Positions 11,044 through 20,259 of a stretch of DNA of 64,000 nucleotides are shown one piece after another. A program made the position numbers and the translations under genes. Source of the DNA: Haemophilus influenzae (GTDB taxonomy: Bacteria > Pseudomonadota > Gammaproteobacteria > Enterobacterales > Pasteurellaceae); the NCBI RefSeq assembly GCF_001457655.1, contig NZ_LN831035.1, forward strand, positions 1,426,001 through 1,490,000. Reading direction: 5' to 3'. Positions within the stretch are counted from its first letter, which is position 1; each line of letters opens with the position of its first letter. The notes beneath the pieces are model-generated. The model was not told the DNA's origin. It saw only the letters and a program-made list of their open reading frames with translations, and made no database searches.

Positions 11044-12063
11044 TTATTGTTTTAGCTCTGTTTTCCATTGACTTTTAATGGTAGACACCACATCAGCTGG
11101 AATTGGCACATAATCTAATTCAGTTGCCGCATCTTGCCCTCTTGAGAATGCCCAATCAAAAAAGGCTAATACATTTTTAGTTGTTTCAGGATTGTCAGAA
11201 TATTTATTTAATAAAATAAAACTCGCCGCCGTAATTGGCCAAGATTTTTCCCCCGTTTCATTGGTTAATATAACACCCATTCCTGCCTTTTCGTGCCATT
11301 TTGCGTGACTTGCAGCTGCCATGAAACTTTCATTAGAAGGCTGTACAAATTGCCCTGCTTGATTTTGTAATGAAATCCAAGCAAGCTGATTTTGTTTGGC
11401 ATAGGCATACTCTACATAACCAATGCTGTATTTCATTTGGCGAACATAAGAAGCAACTCCCTCATTCCCCTTTCCACCTTGACCTGTTAACCACTTCACT
11501 GATTTACCTTCACCAACTTGATTTTTCCAATCGTTCGAAACTTTAGATAGATAATTAGTGAAGCCAAATGTTGTTCCAGAGCCGTCTGAACGATGAATCA
11601 CAATAATGTTTTTATTTGGTAAAGGAAGCGTTGGATTTAATGCAACTAAGTCAGGATCGTTCCATTTTTTAATCTTACCAAGGAAGATTTCTGCTAACAG
11701 CTTACCTGATAACTTTAATTTACCAGGTTTAATTTCAGGCAAATTAACAACAGGCACTATACCACCGATAACCGCAGGGAATTGGACTAGTTGGTGTTGT
11801 TGTAATAATTCGGATTTCATTGGATCGTCAGAGGCACCAAAATCAACCGTTTTTGCAATAATTTGCTGTTGTCCGCCGCCCGAACCGATGGATTGATAAT
11901 TAACTTTATTCCCAGTTTCTTTCTCATATAAAGATGCCCACTTCGCATAAATTGGATAAGGGAAAGACGCTCCAGCACCAGTGATGCTATTAGCTTGAGC
12001 AAAAGGTAACGTACCTAAGGTTAAAACGATAATAAGATTTTTTTTCATTTTATGCATAAACAT
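11044..12063 (-). CDS. pstS: Phosphate-binding periplasmic protein PstS
   Basis: Periplasmic phosphate receptor of the Pst importer. 339 residues with a signal peptide (KKNLIIVLTLGTLPFAQA, cleavage probably after A25). The mature protein shows TGAGASFPYPIYAKW, GSGGGQQQI and HRSDGSGTTF, the phosphate-contacting loops of this family. AAGGAGA lies 7 bases upstream of the ATG at 12063, favouring this start over internal ATGs at 12057 and 12048. First gene of the operon, behind a PHO box. Confidence 0.96.
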   Translation of the reverse strand: MFMHKMKKNLIIVLTLGTLPFAQANSITGAGASFPYPIYAKWASLYEKETGNKVNYQSIGSGGGQQQIIAKTVDFGASDDPMKSELLQQHQLVQFPAVIGGIVPVVNLPEIKPGKLKLSGKLLAEIFLGKIKKWNDPDLVALNPTLPLPNKNIIVIHRSDGSGTTFGFTNYLSKVSNDWKNQVGEGKSVKWLTGQGGKGNEGVASYVRQMKYSIGYVEYAYAKQNQLAWISLQNQAGQFVQPSNESFMAAASHAKWHEKAGMGVILTNETGEKSWPITAASFILLNKYSDNPETTKNVLAFFDWAFSRGQDAATELDYVPIPADVVSTIKSQWKTELKQ

Positions 12064-12116
12064 AACAAATTCTCCTTGAGTGTTATTTAGATTGCGTAGC
12101 GAAGTGTAGAAAATAA

Positions 12117-12136
12117 TTGTGACAGTTTGATGACAA
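12117..12136 (-). promoter_or_regulatory. PHO box (PhoB-binding site) upstream of pstS
   Basis: On the minus strand the site reads TTGTCATCAAACTGTCACAA: two TGTCA-type half repeats 11 bases apart, matching the PhoB consensus. It lies 54-73 bases upstream of the pstS ATG, so the operon is likely induced by phosphate starvation. Confidence 0.8.
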
Positions 12137-12405
12137 TATGAAAAATTTTAAATGGATAATCAAAAGAAAGTAGTTATAAGAAAAGTACAGGTAAATTTGA
12201 CCGTGTTTTTCTAGCAGAATGATATTACATTTGTCAATTAATTGATAACGATCTTTAGGTTTAATAAAAGTTGGTAAGTTTTCATGTTTACTCGATAATC
12301 TAAATTTTCATCCAAATCTAAGGAGGAAAGTAAAGACATATCTAATACTAATTTAAAATTTGTTAGTTTTATTGTGACAACGTCATATTTAATTTATAGA
12401 ATTAT

Positions 12406-12424
12406 GTAAATGATAATAATTGTT
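12406..12424 (+). promoter_or_regulatory. Candidate Fur box upstream of ftnA
   Basis: GTAAATGATAATAATTGTT matches 14 of 19 positions of the classical Fur consensus by eye. It lies about 140 bases before ftnA. Iron control of ferritin is plausible but the AT-rich context raises the false-positive risk. Confidence 0.4.
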
Positions 12425-12565
12425 TTTTATTTTTCTTTTTAAAATTAATTAGTTATATCAAAATTTTTGATAAAAAAACTTGCAATTATCATTTGTGAAT
12501 TTAAAATGATTGCCGCAAATTACGCTTTATTGCATTTTATCAATCAAAATGGAAAGGAATTAGTT

Positions 12566-13054
12566 ATGCTTAATCAAATAATCATAAACAAGCTGAACGA
12601 CCAAATTAACTTAGAGTTCTACTCTTCTAATGTTTATTTACAAATGAGTGCATGGTGTTCAAAACACGGTTATGAGGGGGCTGCTACCTTCTTACTTCGT
12701 CATGCTGATGAAGAATTAGAACATATGCAAAAACTGTTTAATTATGTAAGTGAAACTAGTGGTATGCCTATTTTAGGAAAAATTGATGCACCTAAACATG
12801 ATTATTCTTCATTAAGAGAAGTTTTTGAAATAACTTTAGAACATGAAAAATTAGTCACGTCAAAAATCAATGAATTAGTTGAAGTTACTTTTGAAAGCAA
12901 AGACTACTCTACTTTTAACTTCCTACAGTGGTATGTAGCAGAACAGCATGAAGAAGAAAAATTATTTAGTGGAATTATTGATAGATTTAATCTTGTTGGC
13001 GAAGATGGTAAAGGATTATTCTTTATTGATCGTGAACTCGCAACTTTGGAATAG
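12566..13054 (+). CDS. ftnA: Ferritin FtnA
   Basis: Iron-storage protein forming a 24-mer shell. 162 residues. Ferroxidase ligands are in place: E17 (INLEFY), E50 and H53 (DEELEHM), the EHEKLV Glu, and Q/E in [12 protein letters not shown] chose ATG 12566 because GGAAAGGA precedes it and the protein then aligns with FtnB from residue 1; a longer frame from 12467 would add an unrelated 33-residue N-terminus. Followed 15 bases later by ftnB, with which it shares most of its sequence, so the pair arose by duplication. A third, decayed copy lies at 6.0-6.2 kb. Confidence 0.95.
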
Positions 13055-13069
13055 ATAGGAGAAAATAGT

Positions 13070-13567
13070 ATGTTATCAGAAAATGTAGTAAAACTATTAA
13101 ACGATCAAATGAATTTAGAGTTTTATTCTTCTAATTTATATTTACAAATGAGTGCTTGGTGCGATCAGCAAGGCTTTGAAGGCACTGCAAAATTCTTATC
13201 AGTTCATGCTGCTGAAGAAATGCAACATATGCGTAAATTATTTACTTATTTAAATGAAACTGGCTCACTTGCTGTAATTTCTGCAATTGAAGCACCTGCA
13301 CATGAATATAAATCATTAAAAGAAGTAATTGAAGCTACCTATGAGCATGAAAAATTAATTACCAGTAAAATCAATGAATTAGTAGGTAAAACCTTTGAAG
13401 AAAAAGACTACTCTGCATTTAATTTCTTACAATGGTATGTGGAAGAACAACATGAAGAAGAAAAATTATTTAGTAGTATTTTAGATAAATTAAATTTTCT
13501 TGGAGAAGATGGCAAAGGCTTGTTCCTAATTGATAAGGATTTAGGTAATCTCTCTACTAAAGCCTAA
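13070..13567 (+). CDS. ftnB: Ferritin FtnB (second subunit)
   Basis: 165-residue paralogue of FtnA with the same ferroxidase ligands (E17, E50, H53 and the [11 protein letters not shown] block), ending [13 protein letters not shown]. It starts 15 bases after ftnA with AGGAGAA as ribosome site and is followed by a long hairpin terminator, so ftnAB form an operon that probably makes a mixed ferritin shell. Confidence 0.95.
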   Translation: MLSENVVKLLNDQMNLEFYSSNLYLQMSAWCDQQGFEGTAKFLSVHAAEEMQHMRKLFTYLNETGSLAVISAIEAPAHEYKSLKEVIEATYEHEKLITSKINELVGKTFEEKDYSAFNFLQWYVEEQHEEEKLFSSILDKLNFLGEDGKGLFLIDKDLGNLSTKA

Positions 13568-13580
13568 TTATAGATTATCA

Positions 13581-13628
13581 AATCTGGCAGATCTTTTATT
13601 TAAAATAATGTGTCTGCCAGATTATTTT
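13581..13628 (+). terminator. Terminator after ftnB
   Basis: An 11-bp perfect stem (AATCTGGCAGA with TCTGCCAGATT) around a 21-base A/T loop, followed by a T-rich tail. Confidence 0.75.
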
Positions 13629-13689
13629 ATTCCAAATTTTCCAAAATATTTTCTATTGCATATTTTGAGTTAATCAAGGTATTATAAAA

Positions 13690-14612
13690 ATGAAAAGGAT
13701 TTATACTGATGAACCAACCAACCAACCAACCAACCAACCAACCAACCAACCAACCAACCAACCAACCAACCAACCAACCAACCAACCAACCAAAATAATA
13801 AAACCGTTGCGGTAGTAACTTCAACAATAGGTCGTCCAGAATTATCTTTGGCTATTAAAAGCGTACAAAATCAAACTTATCCATGTAAGCATTATGTATT
13901 TGTTGATGGCAATATTTTCTGGGATAAAGCCAAATCTATATTGGAACAATTTCCTGATGTAATTCCTATTTATTTGCCAATGAATACAGGAAAAAATGGA
14001 ATACTTAACGGTGCAATTAACGCAGTAGCAGCTTTTCTTGTTGAAGAAGACATTATTTGTTATTTAGATGATGACAATCAGCTACGAGAAGATCACGTGG
14101 AAAGCTTAGTAAACGTGATTGAGCAAGGTGCTGATTTTGCTTATTCCTTGCGATCTTTTTACGATTCAAATCATCAATTTATTTGCAATGATGATTTTGA
14201 CTCTCTCGGAAATTGGAATACAAAAAGCGATATTTTCGTAGATGTTAAAATAGAAGATATTCAGAAACAAATACATTTTACTTTTAATGAAGTTAATGGA
14301 CATATTGATACTAATTGTTACGCCGTACCTCGTGAGATTGCACAAAAAACTTCATATAGTTGGAACACACCATTAATTGGTGATCGCAGCTTTTTATCTG
14401 CCTTAAAAAGTTTGGGGTTAATAGGTCAAACTTCAGGAAAATATACCGTTAAATACAGAGCTGATTTCAATAAACTAATTGCTGTTCGTCGTGTTTTTCC
14501 TCAATTATCCTTGTCAGATGAAGATAACAATAATATTTCTGCAAAAATATTAGAAGTGATAAATCAGCAAAATATAGAATATTATGGAGGTCGCCCTTGG
14601 GCAAAGGAATAA
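13690..14612 (+). CDS. Phase-variable GT2-family glycosyltransferase (out of frame here)
   Basis: The enzyme body begins right after the repeat tract: [19 protein letters not shown] is the classic GT2 nucleotide-sugar fold start, and YLDDDN at about residue 70 of the open frame carries the DxD metal site. The body (frame of TTG 13848, open from 13713) has no ATG upstream because TGA at 13710-13712 closes its frame. Two ATGs precede the repeats: 13690 (13 codons later merges into another frame, stop at 13813) and 13709 (stop at 13796). With the 20 repeats present neither reaches the body; one repeat fewer would join ATG 13709, one more ATG 13690. Probably modifies lipooligosaccharide. Ribosome-site strength is moderate. 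Followed by the trp promoter. Confidence 0.8.
13714..13793 (+). repeat. (CCAA)20 simple-sequence contingency tract
   Basis: Twenty uninterrupted CCAA units, counted directly. Slipped-strand mispairing at such tracts switches the downstream glycosyltransferase on and off by frame. Confidence 0.97.
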
Positions 14613-14657
14613 AAAATACAATTTTTAATCAAAAAGTATAAAAAATAAAAATCAGGC

Positions 14658-14695
14658 TTGACTTATTTCTTTTGTACTAGTTTAATAGTACAAAA
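14658..14695 (+). promoter_or_regulatory. trpE promoter overlapped by a TrpR operator
   Basis: -35 TTGACT (14658-14663), 17-base spacer, -10 TTTAAT (14681-14686). The palindrome TTTTGTACTA / TAGTACAAAA (14670-14695, 6-base centre) covers the -10 and matches the TrpR operator with its CTAG-type core. Only 18 bases separate the operator from the trpE ATG, leaving no room for a leader peptide or attenuator. Confidence 0.88.
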
Positions 14696-14713
14696 TTTTC
14701 CAAAAGGATAAAT

Positions 14714-16270
14714 ATGAACATTCAAACTCAAGCCTTTATTGCGGTGACAGCTCAATCAATTCCCTATTATGCTGATACCACCGCTATTTTTAATACACTT
14801 TGCCAACCTAATTCAAATTCTCTTCTACTCGACTCTGCCGAAATAGGGAGTAAAAATAGTTTACAAAGTCTTATTTTAGTTAATGCTGCGGTTAAAATAA
14901 CGTGCTTAGGTCACAACGTCACATTTAAAGCTTTAAATAAGAATGGAAAACAAGTTTTAAAAGAAATTCATCCAAAATTAACCGCACTTGGAAAAATAAG
15001 TGCGGTCAATTTTGAAGACGAATTTTCTGTACAATTTTCGCCACTTGATAATCAACTCGATGAAGATAATAAATTACAGTCTGCTACTATTTTTGATGGG
15101 TTGCGTGTTGTTTCTACTCTTTATCAACATAGCCAAACGCCTATTTTTTTAGGCGGATTATTTGCTTACGATCTCGTCGCAAATTTCATTCCAATGGATG
15201 GCATTACATTAAAAAATGATGGTATCAACTGCCCTGATTACAGTTTCTATCTTGCCGAACACTTAATTACTATCGACCATCAAAATCAACAAGCGACACT
15301 TAAAAGTTTCTGTTTTGCTCAAGAAGAACAAGTCAATATTGCGAAAACCTCGCTTTCTATCGCACAAAAACTAAAAAATATTGATCACGTTCTTTCTATT
15401 AAATCGGCAAGTGATGAAGTTAAAACAAACTTTGACGATCCTGAATTTACTGGTATCGTAAAAGCCTTAAAACACCATATTAATATTGGAGATGTTTTCC
15501 AAATTGTGCCTTCTCGTCGTTTTTCCCTTGCTTGCCCTAATACATTAGCCAGTTATGCTCAACTCAAACAAAATAATCCAAGCCCTTATATGTTCTATAT
15601 GAATGATGAAGACTTTATTTTGTTTGGTGCATCGCCAGAAAGTGCGCTGAAATATGCGCCAGAAAATCGTCAGTTAGAAATTTACCCAATCGCAGGTTCA
15701 CGCCCTCGTGGTTTTGATGCTCACGGCAACATTGATCCTGAATTAGATGCACGTTTAGAACTGGAACTTCGTCTTGATCATAAAGAACAAGCGGAACATT
15801 TAATGTTAGTTGATTTAGCGCGTAACGACATTGCTCGAGTTTGCCAAAATGGTACCCGTAAAGTGGCAGAATTAATGCAAGTGGATCGCTATTCTCACAT
15901 TATGCATTTAGTGTCTCGTGTGGTGGGTAAATTACGCCCTGAATTAGATGCACTTCACGCCTATCAAGCCTGTATGAATATGGGCACATTAACTGGTGCA
16001 CCAAAAATTAAAGCGATGCAGCTTATTTATCAATTTGAGCAACAAAAACGCCATAGTTACGGTGGTGCGGTGGGTTATCTCACGTCTGATGGACATTTTG
16101 ATACCTGTATCGTGATTCGTTCTGCTTTCGTACAAAATGGGATAGCCCATGTACAAGCAGGTTGCGGTGAAGTATTGGATTCTGATCCACAAATGGAAGC
16201 CGATGAAACACGCCATAAAGCAGCGGCTGTCTTAAAAGCAATTCGTCAAGTTAATACACAAGCAAAATAA
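14714..16270 (+). CDS. trpE: Anthranilate synthase component I
   Basis: Converts chorismate and glutamine-derived ammonia to anthranilate, first step of tryptophan synthesis. 518 residues. The N-terminal region carries LLDSAE, the tryptophan feedback site motif; the catalytic core has IVPSRRF, FGASPES, YPIAGSRPRG, LVDLARND and GTLTGAPKIKAM, ending with GCGEVLDSDP. AAAAGGA precedes the ATG. First gene of the trpEGDC operon under TrpR control; trpG follows 12 bases later. Confidence 0.97.
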   Translation: MNIQTQAFIAVTAQSIPYYADTTAIFNTLCQPNSNSLLLDSAEIGSKNSLQSLILVNAAVKITCLGHNVTFKALNKNGKQVLKEIHPKLTALGKISAVNFEDEFSVQFSPLDNQLDEDNKLQSATIFDGLRVVSTLYQHSQTPIFLGGLFAYDLVANFIPMDGITLKNDGINCPDYSFYLAEHLITIDHQNQQATLKSFCFAQEEQVNIAKTSLSIAQKLKNIDHVLSIKSASDEVKTNFDDPEFTGIVKALKHHINIGDVFQIVPSRRFSLACPNTLASYAQLKQNNPSPYMFYMNDEDFILFGASPESALKYAPENRQLEIYPIAGSRPRGFDAHGNIDPELDARLELELRLDHKEQAEHLMLVDLARNDIARVCQNGTRKVAELMQVDRYSHIMHLVSRVVGKLRPELDALHAYQACMNMGTLTGAPKIKAMQLIYQFEQQKRHSYGGAVGYLTSDGHFDTCIVIRSAFVQNGIAHVQAGCGEVLDSDPQMEADETRHKAAAVLKAIRQVNTQAK

Positions 16271-16282
16271 GGAAGAATTATT

Positions 16283-16870
16283 ATGGCTAATATTTTATTT
16301 TTAGATAACTTCGATTCCTTCACTTACAATCTTGTGGATCAATTTCGTGTATTAGGTCACAACGTCACAATTTATCGTAATGACTGCGACTTAGAAAAAC
16401 TGGTAGAAACCGCACTCAATATCAATACACTTGATACCATTCTTGCACTTTCTCCAGGGCCAGGAACACCATCAGAAGCGGGGATTTTACTGCCATTGAT
16501 CGAACGCTTAAAAAATCAAGTGCCGATTATTGGAATTTGTTTAGGCCATCAAGCGTTGATTCAAGCCTTTGGTGGTAAGGTTGTTCACGCTGGCGAAGTG
16601 TTGCATGGTAAAGTTTCTCGTATATCCCATGATAACGAAGCTATGTTTAAAGATCTTGCTAATCCAATGCCTGCGGCGCGTTATCATTCTTTAATGGGAC
16701 AAGATTTACCAAAAGAATTTATCGTCAATGCGGAATATAATGGCATTATCATGGCAATTCGTCATCGTGATTTACCCATTTGCGCATTCCAATTTCACCC
16801 TGAAAGTATTTTAACTGTGCAAGGTTCGCAATTATTACAACAATCAATTGAATGGTTGTTAAATAGATAA
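16283..16870 (+). CDS. trpG: Anthranilate synthase component II (glutamine amidotransferase)
   Basis: Supplies ammonia from glutamine to TrpE. 195 residues, class I amidotransferase: oxyanion loop SPGPGTPSEAG, nucleophile Cys in GICLGHQA, catalytic His/Glu in FQFHPESI. A stand-alone TrpG, unlike the TrpGD fusion of E. coli. An inverted uptake-signal hairpin follows, so readthrough to trpD may be partial. Confidence 0.96.
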   Translation: MANILFLDNFDSFTYNLVDQFRVLGHNVTIYRNDCDLEKLVETALNINTLDTILALSPGPGTPSEAGILLPLIERLKNQVPIIGICLGHQALIQAFGGKVVHAGEVLHGKVSRISHDNEAMFKDLANPMPAARYHSLMGQDLPKEFIVNAEYNGIIMAIRHRDLPICAFQFHPESILTVQGSQLLQQSIEWLLNR

Positions 16871-16878
16871 GACAGAAA

Positions 16879-17305
<427 letters not shown>

Positions 17306-17357
17306 TAAAATATAGAAAATTAACAAATCCATATACAAAGAAAAACAGGAATAAACT

Positions 17358-18359
17358 ATGCAACACAACCAATTATTAGAGCAACTTTATAGCGGACATT
17401 CACTTTCAACCTCAGAAAGCACCGCACTTTTTAATGCAGTCATCCAAGGTGAGCTTTCCAATGAACAAATTGCTGCAATGCTTATTGCTTTAAAAGTGCG
17501 GGAAGCAAATACTGAGGAAATTACGGGTGCGGTTGCCGCCTCATTACAAAATGCCAAAGTATTTCCACGTCCAGATTATCCTTTTGCGGATATTGTAGGA
17601 ACGGGTGGTGATGGACAAAACACCATTAATATTTCCACAGCCAGTGCGATTGTTGCGGCATCAATGGGAGCAAAAGTGGCAAAACATGGCAATCGTAGCG
17701 TGTCGAGTAAATCAGGTGCTAGCGATGTGCTTACCGCACTTGGCGTTAATGTGAACGTCACACCAGAGCAAGCTCGACAAGCATTAGATGAAATTGGTGT
17801 CTGTTTTTTATTTGCTCAACAATATCATTCTGGCTTCCGTCATGTTGCACCAGTCCGTACCGCTTTAAAAACGCATACTATATTTAATATTTTAGGGCCG
17901 CTTATCAATCCTGCTCGCCCAACTTATCATTTACTTGGCGTATATGCGCCTGAATTAGTAAAAACCTATGCTGAAACCGCAGTTGCCTTAGAACATCAAC
18001 ATTCCTTTGTTGTACATGGTTCTGGCTTAGATGAAGTCGCATTGCACGGCGAAACACAAGTGGCAGAAATTAAAAATGGCAAAATTGAATATTTCACTTT
18101 AACGCCTGAAGATTTTGGCTTAAAAACGCAATCCCTCGAAAGTCTTCGCGGTGGTGAACCACAAGAAAATACCCAATATCTGACCGCACTTTTACAAGGC
18201 AAAGGAAAGGCTGAACATGCTAATGCGGTGGCTGCAAATACGGCATTATTATTGAAATTATTCGGTTACGATGATTTAAAACAAAATGTGCAAAATGTAT
18301 TGGCGCATCTTGCATCAGGTAACGCCTTTAAAACATTACAGAAATTAACCACATATTAA
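17358..18359 (+). CDS. trpD: Anthranilate phosphoribosyltransferase
   Basis: Joins anthranilate to PRPP. 333 residues, the family's usual length for a stand-alone enzyme. Visible signatures: glycine-rich PRPP loop [46 protein letters not shown] and [10 protein letters not shown]. 52 bases after the tautomerase-like gene; trpCF follows 37 bases downstream. Confidence 0.97.
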   Translation: MQHNQLLEQLYSGHSLSTSESTALFNAVIQGELSNEQIAAMLIALKVREANTEEITGAVAASLQNAKVFPRPDYPFADIVGTGGDGQNTINISTASAIVAASMGAKVAKHGNRSVSSKSGASDVLTALGVNVNVTPEQARQALDEIGVCFLFAQQYHSGFRHVAPVRTALKTHTIFNILGPLINPARPTYHLLGVYAPELVKTYAETAVALEHQHSFVVHGSGLDEVALHGETQVAEIKNGKIEYFTLTPEDFGLKTQSLESLRGGEPQENTQYLTALLQGKGKAEHANAVAANTALLLKLFGYDDLKQNVQNVLAHLASGNAFKTLQKLTTY

Positions 18360-18396
18360 TAAAAAGCTAATTTGATACACCACAATAAGAAGAAAA

Positions 18397-19830
18397 ATGA
18401 TGATCACTCAAGATTTTACCAAACCCATTGATTCCGCTACGGTGCTACAAAAAATCGTGCTTGATAAAGCACAATGGGTTAAAGCAAAAGAAAAGGAATT
18501 TCCCCTTTCACAATTTAAACAAAACATTCAAAACTCTGACCGCTCTTTTTATGATGCGTTAGCAAAAGGTACGCATCAAAAGCCCGCTTACATTTTGGAA
18601 TGTAAAAAAGCCTCCCCTTCTAAGGGATTAATTCGTGCTGAATTTAATTTGGAAGAAATCGCCAATGTCTATAAACATTATGCCTCTGCTGTATCTGTTC
18701 TGACAGATGAAAAATACTTCCAAGGCAATTTTGAGTTCTTGCCGTTAGTTCGCGGTATCGTGAGCCAACCTGTGCTTTGCAAAGATTTTATGATTAGCGA
18801 ATATCAAGTTTACCTTGCTCGCTACTATCAAGCGGATGCGATTTTATTAATGCTTTCTGTGGTAAATGATGAAACTTATCGTGTGCTGGCAGAGCTTGCA
18901 CATTCTCTTGGCATGGGCGTATTGACAGAAACCAGCAATGAAGAAGAATTTGAACGCGCCCTTGCGCTTGGTGCGAAAATCATTGGTGTTAATAATCGTA
19001 ACTTGCACGATTTAACTGTGGATTTAAATCGTGTTGTTAAACTCACTGAAAAATACGCCGACCGAATCCCTGCTGATGTACGTATTATTAGCGAATCAGG
19101 CATTTACAATCACAGCCAAATTCGTCACTTACAAAAAGTGGCGCATGGTTTCTTAATTGGGAGCAGCTTAATGGGCAAGCAAGATTTGAATAATGCGGTT
19201 CGCTCGGTGATTTTTGGAGAAAATAAAGTATGCGGTTTAACGCGCGTGCAAGATGTCAAAATCGTTTATGAAAACGGCGCACTTTACGGTGGATTAATCT
19301 TCGTAGAACATTCAAAACGTTGTGTGAGTTTACGCCAAGCGCAAGAATTGGTAACTGCCGCTCCACTTCGATTTGTTGGTGTTTTTCAGAATCAAGAAAT
19401 TGACTTTATCGTAAAAATAGCCAACCAGTTACAGCTTTATGCGGTGCAATTACATGGTGCAGAAACCAAAGAATTTATTACCGCACTTCGCCAGCAACTA
19501 CCCAAAAACACGCAAATTTGGAAAGCGATTTCGGTCAATACTGAAGCCCAAAGTGCGGTCGATTTTACTGATGATTTGAATGTGGATCGTTATATTTTTG
19601 ACAGCCAGACAGCGAACCAACAAGGCGGCACGGGTAAAACCTTTGATTGGTCATTAATTCCCGAACATCTTAAGCACAAGATTATTTTAGCTGGAGGTAT
19701 CTCGCCAAATAATGTAGAACAAGCCATTCAACAAAATTGCTTAGGCTTGGATCTTAATTCAGGAGTAGAAAGTTCCGCGGGCGTAAAAGATCAAGAAAAA
19801 GTACGGTTAGTTTTTAATAATATTTATTAA
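18397..19830 (+). CDS. trpC: Bifunctional indole-3-glycerol-phosphate synthase / phosphoribosylanthranilate isomerase
   Basis: Fusion of TrpC (residues 1 to about 260) and TrpF (about 262-477), as in enteric bacteria. TrpC part: [39 protein letters not shown]. TrpF part: [18 protein letters not shown]-like strand, [13 protein letters not shown] and [10 protein letters not shown]. Two tandem ATGs make the exact start uncertain by one codon. Last gene of the first trp operon; trpBA are 40 kb away with their own TrpR operator. Confidence 0.96.
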   Translation: MMITQDFTKPIDSATVLQKIVLDKAQWVKAKEKEFPLSQFKQNIQNSDRSFYDALAKGTHQKPAYILECKKASPSKGLIRAEFNLEEIANVYKHYASAVSVLTDEKYFQGNFEFLPLVRGIVSQPVLCKDFMISEYQVYLARYYQADAILLMLSVVNDETYRVLAELAHSLGMGVLTETSNEEEFERALALGAKIIGVNNRNLHDLTVDLNRVVKLTEKYADRIPADVRIISESGIYNHSQIRHLQKVAHGFLIGSSLMGKQDLNNAVRSVIFGENKVCGLTRVQDVKIVYENGALYGGLIFVEHSKRCVSLRQAQELVTAAPLRFVGVFQNQEIDFIVKIANQLQLYAVQLHGAETKEFITALRQQLPKNTQIWKAISVNTEAQSAVDFTDDLNVDRYIFDSQTANQQGGTGKTFDWSLIPEHLKHKIILAGGISPNNVEQAIQQNCLGLDLNSGVESSAGVKDQEKVRLVFNNIY

Positions 19831-19960
19831 TTTTAATAACATAGAAATCACTAAATAATCCGAAATGCGCAACTATTGATCCAGATTGTAATAATTTATT
19901 CTATCTAATAGTAAAATAAATCTGTATTTCAGCTTAAATGCCAATAGGAGTAAAAATATT

Positions 19961-20225
19961 ATGTGTTTAGGCGTTCCGGGTCAAATTGTCAAAATTGATA
20001 CAAATTATCTTCAACTTGCCACAGTAGATGTATGTAGCGTACAACGTGAAGTAAATATTTCTGGGAAATCCAGCCGATTTACTTGGCAAATGGGTGCTTG
20101 TTCATGTGAGCTTTGCAATGAGTGTTATTGATGAAGATGAAGCCAAGAAAACCCAAGAGGCTCTGATCACAATGAGCCAACTCGAACACGAAGTTGGAGA
20201 TTTTTTAGGATTAAATCAAAAATAA
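19961..20225 (+). pseudogene. hypC: hypC-like hydrogenase maturation chaperone, frameshifted
   Basis: The first frame reads MCLGVPGQIVKI, keeping the essential Cys2 of HypC, through [13 protein letters not shown], and stops at 20129-20131. The second half continues one frame over: [17 protein letters not shown] and on to a stop at 20223. The extra base is most likely a G in the GGG at 20092-20094; removing one G gives a continuous protein of 87 residues, normal for HypC. AATAGGAG precedes the ATG. No hydrogenase or other hyp genes are in the window, so this looks like a decaying orphan. A sequencing error cannot be ruled out. Confidence 0.82.
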
Positions 20226-20252
20226 AAAAGTAGGCATAATGCCTACTTTTTA
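20226..20252. terminator. Bidirectional terminator between hypC and valS
   Basis: AAAAGTAGGCA / TGCCTACTTTT, 11-bp stem, 3-base loop, A/T runs on both sides, between convergent genes. Confidence 0.88.
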
Positions 20253-20259
20253 TGTTTTG

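Noticed and set aside
12467..12565. Longer N-terminus for ftnA from 12467
   Set aside because: The added 33 residues have no ferritin similarity, and the start at 12566 has a good ribosome site and aligns with FtnB.
13627..13827. Minus-strand reading frame with repeated G-W-L-V
   Set aside because: It is the antisense translation of the CCAA tract with no ribosome site; the repeat belongs to the plus-strand glycosyltransferase.
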